Shown piece by piece: positions 1-6,619 of a stretch of DNA of 33,430 nt; within the stretch, counting starts at the first letter, position 1, and every line of letters begins with the position of its first letter. Origin of the DNA: Desulfobacteraceae bacterium (GTDB lineage Bacteria; Desulfobacterota; Desulfobacteria; Desulfobacterales; JAABSP01). The notes under the pieces were generated by a model. That model ran no database searches. It saw nothing but the letters and a program-made list of their open reading frames with translations, and was not told the DNA's origin. The translations under genes and the position numbers were made by a program. The stretch lies in NCBI GenBank assembly GCA_011390345.1, contig JAABSP010000057.1, forward strand, positions 1 through 33,430, in the 5' to 3' direction.

Positions 1-241
1 GACCGGCGAGCGCATCTTTGTCCGGCCCCTCCTGGTAATCCCGGGCTGGTATGTGACCCGAAACGCCCCGGCCGGGGAAAACGATGTTGTGATTCTCAAT
101 GAAAAGCAGATCAAAGGATACATCCGGCGCAGGACATCCGCAAACAAACCCCTGCCGCCCAAGCAGATGGAACGGATCATCAACAGGCCGGAGGAAAAAT
201 CCCGGGATGTGGAACCGCAGGTGAGCCGGTACGATAAATGA
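1..241 (+). CDS. NERD-domain protein, C-terminal part (5' end outside window)
   Basis: The reading frame is open from the left edge and ends with VSRYDK and a TGA at 239-241. The visible part is the C-terminal half of a NERD (nuclease-related) domain protein of the kind that ends with an RDVEP motif. Positions 1-241 match 3727-3967 with only about six mismatches, so this is the left copy of a duplicated host segment. NERD proteins are predicted nucleic-acid-processing or DNA-binding proteins, often with N-terminal membrane segments; the catalytic half of this copy cannot be seen here. It is followed by intergenic repeat copy 1 and a small ORF that is also duplicated. Family assignment relies on the better-preserved right-hand copy. 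Confidence 0.65.
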   Translation, partial: TGERIFVRPLLVIPGWYVTRNAPAGENDVVILNEKQIKGYIRRRTSANKPLPPKQMERIINRPEEKSRDVEPQVSRYDK

Positions 242-281
242 TTCCCCGAAAAGATCCGGCCCGCCACGACCCGGAGGAACC

Positions 282-335
282 GTTGAACAGGGTTGCAATC
301 CTGAGAAGGTCTGTTGTAGAATCCGTTGTGAAGGT
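282..335 (+). repeat. Dispersed intergenic repeat, copy 1
   Basis: The element has two parts. The first is a near-palindrome, CAGGGTTGCAATCCTG at 288-303. The second is the invariant 15-mer TCTGTTGTAGAATCC at 310-324. The same layout recurs at 4011-4065, partly at 4501-4540, and at 6491-6540. It lies between the NERD tail and the small duplicated ORF. Confidence 0.75.
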
Positions 336-372
336 GGTTTGAGAAAGACCGTCTGAACAGGAAGGAGAACGG

Positions 373-612
373 ATGGATATCCGGCAAAAGCAGCGGAAAT
401 GGGCAAATGAATGGCAGACAGCAGCAGTATCGTTGAAAAAACTCAAAAAGGACGAACTTCGGGCAGATGATTATTATGAAAAGAATCGGAGGCTTTTGGA
501 TGAAATGCTTCAATATGCCCGTGACATCGGTTTAAAAAGAAGGGGCAGCGGCCTTGTGGAGCAGCAGCGGATCTTCAAACAGATCTATGAGATCATGAGC
601 ATGGAGAAATAA
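373..612 (+). CDS. Small conserved hypothetical protein (79 aa), left copy
   Basis: A 79-residue, highly charged and probably helical protein starting MDIRQKQRKWANEW. A strong Shine-Dalgarno (AAGGAG at 363-368) precedes the ATG at 373. It has no signal peptide, membrane segment or recognised catalytic motif. A paralogue at 4569-4880 is nearly identical through VEQQRIFK, after which the C-termini are unrelated. This copy ends QIYEIMSMEK. In both places it lies downstream of a NERD gene and the dispersed repeat, so the unit has been duplicated together. Function is unknown. The duplication and the good ribosome binding site argue that it is a real gene. Confidence 0.6.
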   Translation: MDIRQKQRKWANEWQTAAVSLKKLKKDELRADDYYEKNRRLLDEMLQYARDIGLKRRGSGLVEQQRIFKQIYEIMSMEK

Positions 613-668
613 GTGGAAAGCATTGCAATGAGGCAGGGGAATAATCGAGAGCATTCATCACCAATTTT

Positions 669-682
669 TTTTGTTGACAAAA
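669..682. promoter_or_regulatory. Short inverted repeat over the -35 of the methyltransferase promoter
   Basis: TTTTGT and ACAAAA arms (669-674 and 677-682) are separated by TG and overlap the -35 hexamer. It could be an operator for the HTH domain of the methyltransferase itself, but AT-rich DNA gives such repeats easily by chance. Confidence 0.25.
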
Positions 683-702
683 CCTAATTTTTTGCAGACA
701 AT
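674..702 (+). promoter_or_regulatory. Promoter of the methyltransferase gene (leaderless)
   Basis: TTGACA at 674-679, a 17-nt spacer, then GACAAT at 697-702 gives a good sigma70-type promoter. Transcription would begin about position 709-710, which is the A of the ATG at 710. The message would therefore have no 5' leader, a pattern known for several restriction-modification genes. This promoter also makes the upstream TTG codon at 671 an unlikely start. Confidence 0.6.
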
Positions 703-711
703 GTGTCACAT
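697..711 (+). promoter_or_regulatory. Half-operator (single C-box) at the methyltransferase start
   Basis: GACAATGTGTCACAT matches GACAATAAGTCACAT of the C-protein operator (3337-3351) at 13 of 15 positions. It covers the -10 hexamer and the start codon. A C-protein dimer bound here would block transcription of the methyltransferase, as the single-dimer site does in Esp1396I. Direct observation: the match and its position. Inference: repression. Confidence 0.6.
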
Positions 712-2110
712 GAAGATTTTTACAGACGGAACAGAGTTAAGAAAACTACGCAAGGAACTTGGTCTTAGTCAGTCTAAGCTTTCTGATCTAACTGGCTTGG
801 TTCAAGCAAGAATTTCTGGTTATGAACTAGGAAAAAATAGTTTGTCTGAAAATGAAGAGACTTTAGTTAGAAACACAATTGATAGTCTCGACATACATTC
901 TTTGAGAAAATTAAAAATAAAGCGTTATAAAAAACATGTTCGGAATGGAAATACCCTTGCTGATAGACTCCGCCGCAACTATTCTGTTACTGGCAGAAAT
1001 GCTGAATACTTATCTCTATTAAATGATTTAGAGTTAAATTTTTCAAAATCTTTATCAACTGAAGCACCAAAAGCACTTTCATTTTTTGCTGGTTGTGGAG
1101 GATTATGTTATGGAATAAGTGCTGCAGGTTTTAAAATAGCTGGTGCTTCTGAAATTCATGAAGGCTTCAGAAAAATATATTCTTTAAATTTTCCCAACAC
1201 AATACAATTAACCAATGATGTACGTCAATTCTCAGAAGAGGATTGCAGGGCGGTTTTAGAAAAAGAAAAAAATATTGACTTAATGATTGGCGGTCCTCCT
1301 TGCCAAGGATTTAGTCTTACCGGCAAGAGAGACCCCAAAGATGCAAGGAACTCATTGTTTTCAGATTATTTGAGGATTGCGGAAATAATTAAACCTAAAA
1401 TAATATTGATGGAAAATGTTAAACTATTGACTTCAATGAAAGACCCTGGCGGAAGTTTAGTTACTAAACGGATTTTATCAGAATTTTCCAGGATTGGTTA
1501 TAACGCAGATTTTTTTTGTGTTAATGCAAAAAGCTATGGCGTTCCTCAACATCGAGAGAGAATTATCTTTATCGCTATCCATCAGAATATTCAGAAGAAA
1601 CCTTCCATCCCACAACCCCAATGTGGTGAACAGGCTGATCTGTTTTGCGTCATAAAACCATTTTTTACTTTTGGCGATGCAGTATCTGACTTAGATTTCA
1701 TTGAGTCAGGTGAAAAATCAAAAAAAGACAAATTACATGAAGCGGTATCTCATCCAGAGCATGTAATTGAATGGTTGGTTGATGTTCCTGAAGGTTCAAG
1801 TGCCCATGAAAACATTGATCCCAAATTGAGGCCTCCTTCTGGTTATAATACTACCTATAAAAGGCAAGTTTGGAATGCACCTGGTGCAACAGTGGCTACC
1901 ACATTTGCTATGATTTCAGGATGCCGTAATGTCCATCCAATAGCAACAAGGTCTATTACAACAAGAGAGGCATTGCGCTTACAAAGTTTTCCGGATAGTT
2001 TTAGGTTTACAGGTAAAATGGGTGATATTAGAACATCAATAGGGAATGCTGTCCCTCCATTGATGGCGTATGCTTTTGGAAGACATATATTGAAAAATTA
2101 CATTTTATAA
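710..2110 (+). CDS. C5-cytosine DNA methyltransferase with N-terminal HTH domain
   Basis: Type II restriction-modification methyltransferase that transfers a methyl group from AdoMet to C5 of cytosine in its recognition site. Residues about 8-55 form an XRE/HTH_3 DNA-binding domain (LRKLRKELGLSQSKLSDLTG). The catalytic motifs follow in canonical order: I (FAGCGG, about 126-131), IV (GGPPCQGF with catalytic Cys about 198), VI (ENV, about 235), VIII (QHRER, about 280), then a target-recognition region, IX (RLQSFPDSF) and X (IGNAVPP). I start at ATG 710 (466 aa) because a promoter overlaps the upstream TTG at 671. HTH fusions to such enzymes (M.SsoII, M.MspI type) repress their own promoter. The gene converges on and overlaps the nuclease gene by 13 bp. 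It is visibly AT-rich compared with its neighbours, indicating transfer. Target sequence cannot be read from the protein. Confidence 0.95.
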   Translation: MKIFTDGTELRKLRKELGLSQSKLSDLTGLVQARISGYELGKNSLSENEETLVRNTIDSLDIHSLRKLKIKRYKKHVRNGNTLADRLRRNYSVTGRNAEYLSLLNDLELNFSKSLSTEAPKALSFFAGCGGLCYGISAAGFKIAGASEIHEGFRKIYSLNFPNTIQLTNDVRQFSEEDCRAVLEKEKNIDLMIGGPPCQGFSLTGKRDPKDARNSLFSDYLRIAEIIKPKIILMENVKLLTSMKDPGGSLVTKRILSEFSRIGYNADFFCVNAKSYGVPQHRERIIFIAIHQNIQKKPSIPQPQCGEQADLFCVIKPFFTFGDAVSDLDFIESGEKSKKDKLHEAVSHPEHVIEWLVDVPEGSSAHENIDPKLRPPSGYNTTYKRQVWNAPGATVATTFAMISGCRNVHPIATRSITTREALRLQSFPDSFRFTGKMGDIRTSIGNAVPPLMAYAFGRHILKNYIL

Positions 2111-3069
2111 AAATATCCGGCTTCCAAATTGAATTGGAGCTGAGCAGGATGCTGTTTTTGTCCTCCTCTTTGCATCTGGACTATTCCAAAACGAGGAGCT
2201 TCATGATATATTCCACTTGGATCTTTATATTGTCCTTTCTTCACAGAATATTTTTTCTTTTCGAACCCCCTATATTTTTTTGATAATAAAATTAAATCAT
2301 CAATACTATATAAAGCAAATTCTTGCGGGTCATTTTCCAATTTTTTGGTCTTGTGAAGGATAATTTCTGGAGTAAAAGGGTCATCTAAATATGCTTTCTG
2401 TAATAATAATCTGGTTATTTTATCTTGATAGGTTGTGAAAATATATTCAAATTCTATTCGACCTTTTTGAAAGGTTTCTTCCCAAAAAAAACGCCTTGGG
2501 TCAGTTTTTCGTTTTAAAAGTATTTTTTGATCATCTTGTGGTCTAAATCCGATATCTCCACAGAATTGTCGTAAAGCTTTTTCTCCTTCATCAGAAACAT
2601 CTATATTATTTCTTCTAAGCAGTTCACAAAAAGCATGGGCAGTAGTGAAATAAAGTTGGGCATTTGTGGGCGTTTTGTTGTTACATTGTTTAACTGATAT
2701 ACCAACAGTTTCAGATGTAAAATTTTTGCCATGTAAAGTAATCAGCACATCACTTTTGCATGCTTTAATTCTAACACCATTTATTTCAAGCCATTTTTTT
2801 CCATCTTCAGCGGTTGCAAGCGAACCTAATGCAACTGATTGTGCTTGTACGCAACTGTCCCACCCAAAATAATAAGTTACATAAGAAACTAAAGTCGCAG
2901 CAGGGTCTCCACAGAAAACATTGTTTTCTAGGTTTGAAGGAAATACCGGGTATTGTAGTTTGTTTATTCGTTCTGCAAGTTCGAATTCAAATTTATGTCC
3001 ACATTTGCGCCCTGTAATTCCTGCTTGAATCTGCGCTGCATGAATGAAATCGATAGGTTCCAGAGCCAT
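2098..3069 (-). CDS. Type II restriction endonuclease (putative)
   Basis: A 323-aa protein without an obvious named family. It is assigned as the restriction partner from its place: convergent with the methyltransferase and translationally coupled to a C protein. A plausible PD-(D/E)xK-like core is present: Asp107 in KSDVLI, followed by GISVKQ with Lys127, where Ser125 sits in the usual Glu position (a variant seen in some type II enzymes). Flanking lysine- and aromatic-rich segments are typical of DNA-cutting enzymes. Its ATG (3067-3069) overlaps the last base of the C-protein stop codon, so C and R should be co-transcribed and coupled. It shares the AT-rich composition of the island. Specificity is unknown; a non-nuclease accessory role is the alternative. 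Confidence 0.75.
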   Translation of the reverse strand: MALEPIDFIHAAQIQAGITGRKCGHKFEFELAERINKLQYPVFPSNLENNVFCGDPAATLVSYVTYYFGWDSCVQAQSVALGSLATAEDGKKWLEINGVRIKACKSDVLITLHGKNFTSETVGISVKQCNNKTPTNAQLYFTTAHAFCELLRRNNIDVSDEGEKALRQFCGDIGFRPQDDQKILLKRKTDPRRFFWEETFQKGRIEFEYIFTTYQDKITRLLLQKAYLDDPFTPEIILHKTKKLENDPQEFALYSIDDLILLSKKYRGFEKKKYSVKKGQYKDPSGIYHEAPRFGIVQMQRGGQKQHPAQLQFNLEAGYFYKM

Positions 3070-3296
3070 TAAATATCTTTTAGAAGTTCAGATACCGTAA
3101 TATTTAAGCTGTCTGCAAAAATACAAAGATTGGAAAAAGATAAATTCCTTTTACCTCTTTCTATTAAGCTGATATAGGTTCTATCAAATCCACAAATATC
3201 CGCTAATTCTTCTTGAGATAAATTTTTTAAATTTCTGTATCGGCGTATTTTTTCACCTAATTTTTCAAGTTTTTTTTGTGATGATGTATTTACCAT
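3069..3296 (-). CDS. Restriction-modification controller (C) protein, XRE family
   Basis: A 75-aa single-domain HTH protein. The helix-turn-helix region LSQEELADICGFDRTYISLIERGKRN (two parts: LSQEELADICGF and RTYISLIERGKRN) is typical of C.AhdI/C.Esp1396I-type regulators. I take the ATG at 3294-3296; upstream in-frame codons run through the operator and into the NERD remnant. A characteristic two-C-box operator lies 26-56 bp upstream. In known systems one dimer activates C and R transcription, a second dimer represses it, and a separate half-site represses the methyltransferase. This delays nuclease expression until the host is methylated. The stop codon overlaps the nuclease ATG by one base. 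Confidence 0.92.
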   Translation of the reverse strand: MVNTSSQKKLEKLGEKIRRYRNLKNLSQEELADICGFDRTYISLIERGKRNLSFSNLCIFADSLNITVSELLKDI

Positions 3297-3316
3297 AATA
3301 TGAGAACATAACCTGA

Positions 3317-3351
3317 ATGTTGACAAAAAGTCTACGGACAATAAGTCACAT
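3317..3351 (-). promoter_or_regulatory. C-protein operator with two C-boxes upstream of C-R
   Basis: Read on the minus strand, two 11-mers GACTTATTGTC (3337-3347) and GACTTTTTGTC (3322-3332) are separated by CGTA. The flanks TATGT and AACAT also resemble the Esp1396I operator as I recall it. On the plus strand the boxes read GACAAAAAGTC and GACAATAAGTC. The arrangement is the classical activation/repression switch of C-controlled systems. Confidence 0.8.
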
Positions 3352-3359
3352 ACTGCTTC

Positions 3360-3967
3360 ATGATCTTTCTCACCTGCCGTCTGATCCGGGATTACAACTC
3401 CCGAAGGATCAAACGCCTCGCATATGACGGAGAGGTCGCGGTCGGCCAGGAGCTGCAGTACCTGACGGATCATGTGGCCTTTCACGATTTTCAGGCCGGC
3501 ACCTTCAACATCGACCACATCCTTGTGGGCGCATCGGGCGTCTATGCCGTGGAAACCAAAGCCCGCAGCAAACCCGATGCCAAAGACCCGATGCCAAAGA
3601 TCGGATGAAAAACGCACAGGTCATCACCGACGGCAGAGAACTCCGGTTTCCCAAATGGACAGACCACAAGTCCGTAAAGCAATCTAAAGATGCCGCCATG
3701 TGGCTTTCCCAGTGGCTGCACCGGGAGACCGGCGAGCGCATCTTTGTCCGGCCCCTCCTGGTAATCCCGGGCTGGTATGTGACCCGAAACGCCCCGGCCG
3801 GGGAAAACGATGTTGTGATTCTCAATGAAAAGCAGATCAAAGGATACATCCGGGGCAGGACATCCGCAAACAAACCTCTGCCGCCCAAGCAGATGGAAAG
3901 GATCATCAATAAGCTGGAGGAAAAATCCCGGGATGTGGAACCGCAGGTGAGCCGGTACGATAAATGA
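3360..3967 (+). pseudogene. NERD-domain gene, 5'-truncated and frameshifted (right copy)
   Basis: Residues from YDGEVAVGQEL through FNIDHILVGASGVYAVETKAR give a clear NERD nuclease-related core (conserved D in NIDH, and E and K in VETKAR). The usual N-terminal membrane segments are absent: similarity begins where the AT-rich restriction island ends (about 3355). The frame then breaks. A 14-bp unit, CCCGATGCCAAAGA, is present twice in tandem (3573-3586 and 3587-3600), giving a stop at 3606-3608. The rest of the protein (about 3605-3967) continues in another frame. Removing one 14-mer restores KPDAKDRMKNAQVITDG. The C-terminal 241 bp are nearly identical to the left copy. The gene is presumably non-functional, unless the slippage is reversible or the ATGA overlap at 3605-3608 allows coupled translation of two halves. 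Confidence 0.85.
3573..3600 (+). repeat. 14-bp tandem duplication causing the NERD frameshift
   Basis: Two exact adjacent copies of CCCGATGCCAAAGA. Fourteen is not a multiple of three, so the extra copy shifts the frame. This is a typical replication-slippage footprint and is potentially reversible. Confidence 0.9.
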
Positions 3968-4010
3968 TGCCCGGAAAAGATTCGGCCCGCCCCGGCCCAA
4001 GCGCGAGCCG

Positions 4011-4065
4011 TTGAACAGGATTGCAATGATGAGGGGATCTGTTGTAGAATCCATTTTGAAGGCCG
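4011..4065 (+). repeat. Dispersed intergenic repeat, copy 2
   Basis: TTGAACAGGATTGCAATG, then TCTGTTGTAGAATCC at 4038-4052. The right arm of the palindrome is degenerate here. It forms the left border of the antitoxin/PIN module. Confidence 0.7.
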
Positions 4066-4122
4066 TTTCGGCTTTGTATGAAATCGGTCTGATTTCGCTC
4101 CAACGCATATCAGAGAATTATT

Positions 4123-4350
4123 ATGAAAGAAATACCAATATCTGAATTTATTGCCAACTGTCATTTTTTTCTGGAACAAGTGGAACAAAGCGGCCAACCC
4201 CTGACCCTGCTGAAGGACGGGTTGCCCTATACCTGCATTCTGCCCTGTTTTCCGAAGAAAAAAACCCTGTTTGGAATGCATAGCGGAAAAATCGAAATTC
4301 ATGGGGATATCGTTTCTCCCATCGATGTTGAATGGGATGCCATGAAATGA
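4123..4350 (+). CDS. Phd/YefM-type antitoxin
   Basis: A 75-aa protein with the Phd fold pattern: N-terminal MKEIPISEFIANCHFFLEQV with a following LTLLKDGLP segment (DNA-binding/dimer part), and a C-terminal FGMHSGKIEIHGDIVSPID tail typical of Phd-type partners of PIN toxins. Its stop TGA overlaps the ATG of the next gene (4347-4350), as in coupled toxin-antitoxin pairs. The toxin gene is internally deleted, so this antitoxin is probably an orphan. It may still autoregulate or neutralise related toxins elsewhere. The module is absent from the otherwise parallel left copy of this block. Confidence 0.8.
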   Translation: MKEIPISEFIANCHFFLEQVEQSGQPLTLLKDGLPYTCILPCFPKKKTLFGMHSGKIEIHGDIVSPIDVEWDAMK

Positions 4351-4484
4351 TTCTGCTGGATACCCATACCGCAGACCGATTTATCACCGCCACGGCTCAA
4401 AGTATTCATGCTGTTTTGATAACTGCGGACAGAGATATTCTGGCCTGGCCCGGTAATCTCCGCAGGCATAATGCAAAAGTTTAA
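4347..4484 (+). pseudogene. PIN-domain toxin (VapC-like), internally deleted remnant
   Basis: Only 45 codons remain. The N-terminal MILLDTHT carries the first catalytic Asp of PIN toxins. It runs directly, in frame, into a normal PIN C-terminus (ADRFITATAQ, LITADRDILAWPG). The middle roughly 80 residues, including the second acidic residue and the helical core, are missing. Family members are usually about 125-135 aa PIN ribonucleases. The start overlaps the antitoxin stop. The remnant cannot fold as a normal toxin. Confidence 0.8.
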
Positions 4485-4500
4485 GATAGCCGAACCTTTG

Positions 4501-4540
4501 AAGGGTCTGTTGTAGAATCCGTCATGAGGGCGGTTTGAGC
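4501..4540 (+). repeat. Dispersed intergenic repeat, copy 3 (partial)
   Basis: It contains TCTGTTGTAGAATCC at 4506-4520 and continues GTCATGAGGGCGGTTTGA, matching copy 1's right side, but lacks the palindromic half. It forms the right border of the toxin-antitoxin module. Confidence 0.65.
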
Positions 4541-4568
4541 AGGACCGTTTGAACAGGAAGGAGAACGG

Positions 4569-4880
4569 ATGGATATCCGGCAAAAGCAGCGGAAATGGGC
4601 AAATGCATGGCAGACAGCAGCGGGATCGTTGAAAAAACTCAAAAAGGACGAACTGCGGGCAGATGATTATTACGAAAAGAATCAAAAGCTTTTGGATGAA
4701 ATGCTTCAATATGCCTGTGACAGCGGTTTGAAAAGAGGGGGCAGCGGCCTTGTGGAGCAGCAGCGGATCTTCAAAAAGGCAGTTGCGCCGGGAAAAATTG
4801 AAAGGATCTGCCGTGAAGAGAGCGGTGGGAATCGCCCTGAAATCCATTCGCCGGAAGAATGCCCCGAAGATGAAACATGA
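4569..4880 (+). CDS. Small conserved hypothetical protein, right copy (103 aa, altered C-terminus)
   Basis: Paralogue of the 79-aa protein at 373-612, with the same AAGGAG ribosome binding site and near-identical sequence through VEQQRIFK. From there the frame reads a different tail of about 37 residues rich in Glu, Cys and Pro. Another frame over the same tail encodes a basic, amphipathic-looking stretch (RQLRREKLKGSAVKRAV), starting after the run of A's at about 4773-4777. A frameshift or a recombination junction there is therefore likely. Function unknown; no signal peptide or membrane segment. Confidence 0.5.
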   Translation: MDIRQKQRKWANAWQTAAGSLKKLKKDELRADDYYEKNQKLLDEMLQYACDSGLKRGGSGLVEQQRIFKKAVAPGKIERICREESGGNRPEIHSPEECPEDET

Positions 4881-4929
4881 AAGACACCATTGATTATGGC
4901 GGCTGCACTGCCGAAGGAGTTTGATTGAG

Positions 4930-5832
4930 ATGACCATCGAAGAGATATTGAAGGAACTGGAACGATACAGAGGCTATCTCCCCCGCGAAGCCCTGGCAGA
5001 AGCCGTTGAAAAGCAGGCGGAGATCACACCGGAACTGTTGAAGAACATTCAATATGTAATGGATCACCCAAAGATCCTGCGGGAAGACAAGCGTTACTTC
5101 GCGCACAACTACGCCATGTTTCTATTGGCGCAGTTCCGGGAACCGCGCGCCTATCCGCTGATCGCAGAGCTGTACAAGATTCCGGAAGATATTGCCTTTG
5201 ATTTTGCCAATGACATCATTACAGGGGATCTGGGCAGAATTCTGGCATCGGTCTGCAACGGCGATACCAGTCTGATAAAAGAATTGATCGAAAATGAGAA
5301 GGTGGACGAATTCGTAAGATCGGCCGGCATCAGTGCCCTCTGTGTACTAGTGGCGGTTCAGGAGAAATCCCGTGAGGAGATCATCGGCTATTTCAAGGAA
5401 CTCTTCGACAAGAAATTCGAAAGAACCCCGTTCTACACTTGGAATGTCCTGGTAGACCGAAGCACGCTGCTGTATCCGGAAGAGCTTCTCGAAGAGATTG
5501 AAAAGGCATACCGTGATGAACTGATCGAAACATTTCTCATGCCCTTTGATATGGTTGAAGAAGCCCTGGAAAAAGGAAAAGAGCAGGTCATCCTCGAATT
5601 GCAGGAGAACCCCGAATATTCTCTGATCGGGGATACCATCAGCGAATTGGAGAATGAGGCATTGTTCAAAACAAAGGAGGAGTCGTTTCCCTCCCCAAAT
5701 CCCGAATCCTCTCCGAAGGAGGAAGAAGAACCCCCACAGCAGCCCTATGTCAGAGAGACGAAAAAGATCGGCAGAAACGAACCCTGCCCCTGCGGGAGCG
5801 GGAAGAAGTACAAAAAGTGCTGCCTGAAATGA
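4930..5832 (+). CDS. DUF1186 domain protein with C-terminal SEC-C zinc motif
   Basis: A 300-aa soluble protein. Residues about 1-230 match the DUF1186 type ([52 protein letters not shown]), a helical repeat-like fold of unknown role. A Pro/Glu-rich linker (about 240-275) leads to a perfect SEC-C motif at the end: [22 protein letters not shown] binds one zinc through CxCx8CC and is shared with the SecA C-terminus and with many nucleic-acid or protein-interaction adaptors. I prefer ATG 4930 to TTG 4921 because AAGGAG at 4914-4919 is too close to the TTG. It follows the duplicated small ORF by about 50 bp, but nothing suggests a joint function. Confidence 0.85.
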   Translation: MTIEEILKELERYRGYLPREALAEAVEKQAEITPELLKNIQYVMDHPKILREDKRYFAHNYAMFLLAQFREPRAYPLIAELYKIPEDIAFDFANDIITGDLGRILASVCNGDTSLIKELIENEKVDEFVRSAGISALCVLVAVQEKSREEIIGYFKELFDKKFERTPFYTWNVLVDRSTLLYPEELLEEIEKAYRDELIETFLMPFDMVEEALEKGKEQVILELQENPEYSLIGDTISELENEALFKTKEESFPSPNPESSPKEEEEPPQQPYVRETKKIGRNEPCPCGSGKKYKKCCLK

Positions 5833-5912
5833 GAATCGGGGGGCATAACCGGAAAATGAACCCGAATAGAAAAAAGTATGAGTGACATACAACCCCGACG
5901 GAACACTGAACT

Positions 5913-6464
5913 ATGATCTGGTGGATCATCATCGGCATTGTTGCACTGCTGCTTATTCGGTGGCTTCTGAAATTCCGCCGCCTGCTCCGGTGCTATGTAC
6001 CCAAACACTTCACCGAATTTGCCATCTCCCTGGCTGCCGCGGTTTCGGCCGCGCGCAAGGATATGCAGCCGCCTGAAGAGGGCGGGCTTATGGAGGATGA
6101 TGACCGGTTTTTCAGGACCACGGCCGGGATGTGGCTTTTCTATACGATTCAACAGCAGAATGGCGGATTTCTCCACTCTTTCATCTTTGGCATGAATCGC
6201 GGTCGGATGTGGCTGTCGCTCGGGGAGGATTTTACGATCTATTCCGCCAAACTGCTGGGGATCAACTTCAAACGGATGAAAATCCACTACACCACCGGCA
6301 ATGTCTTTCACAACACCTTTTTCCTCACCCACTCGCAGCAGCGCAGATTCGATCAGCGGATGATGCCGATTTATACGACCCGTAAAACCCCGGAAATCCT
6401 GAAGGAGTGTCAGCAATTGACCCCGGAATTGAAATACAAGTATGTGCCGATGAAGCGGATATGA
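5913..6464 (+). CDS. Membrane-anchored hypothetical protein (183 aa)
   Basis: One N-terminal hydrophobic segment (WWIIIGIVALLLIRWLL, about residues 3-19) is followed by Arg-rich positive residues, suggesting a single-pass inner-membrane protein with a cytoplasmic body. The rest is a soluble domain with no motif I recognise. Coding-like amino-acid composition and the absence of a longer competing frame support it. The start lacks a clear Shine-Dalgarno. It overlaps by ATGA (5913-5916) a 12-codon ORF beginning at 5878, so translational coupling to a leader peptide is possible. The downstream intergenic stretch carries repeat copy 4. Confidence 0.6.
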   Translation: MIWWIIIGIVALLLIRWLLKFRRLLRCYVPKHFTEFAISLAAAVSAARKDMQPPEEGGLMEDDDRFFRTTAGMWLFYTIQQQNGGFLHSFIFGMNRGRMWLSLGEDFTIYSAKLLGINFKRMKIHYTTGNVFHNTFFLTHSQQRRFDQRMMPIYTTRKTPEILKECQQLTPELKYKYVPMKRI

Positions 6465-6490
6465 GCTGATGAACGATAAGGTGTTGCCGC

Positions 6491-6540
6491 TTGAACAGGA
6501 TTGCAATCCTGCCAAGATCTGTTGTAGAATCCGTCATGAA
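6491..6540 (+). repeat. Dispersed intergenic repeat, copy 4 (most complete)
   Basis: It contains the perfect 16-bp palindrome CAGGATTGCAATCCTG (6496-6511) and TCTGTTGTAGAATCC (6518-6532), followed by GTCATGAA. It sits between the membrane-anchored unknown and the FAD dehydrogenase. Confidence 0.75.
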
Positions 6541-6619
6541 TGAGTATGCCGTTCTTTCTTCAATGAAAAAGAGTTGAGGCCATCATCCATTGACAACTAT
6601 CGGAGCATAAAAATCAATA

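Noticed and set aside
671-709. TTG codon at 671 as start of the methyltransferase
   Set aside because: It lies inside the promoter (-35 at 674-679, -10 at 697-702), and the HTH domain begins right after ATG 710.
3297-3617. N-terminal extension of the C protein (in-frame Met up to 3617)
   Set aside because: The extension reads through the C operator and the antisense of the NERD gene and has no similarity to C proteins, which are about 75-80 aa.
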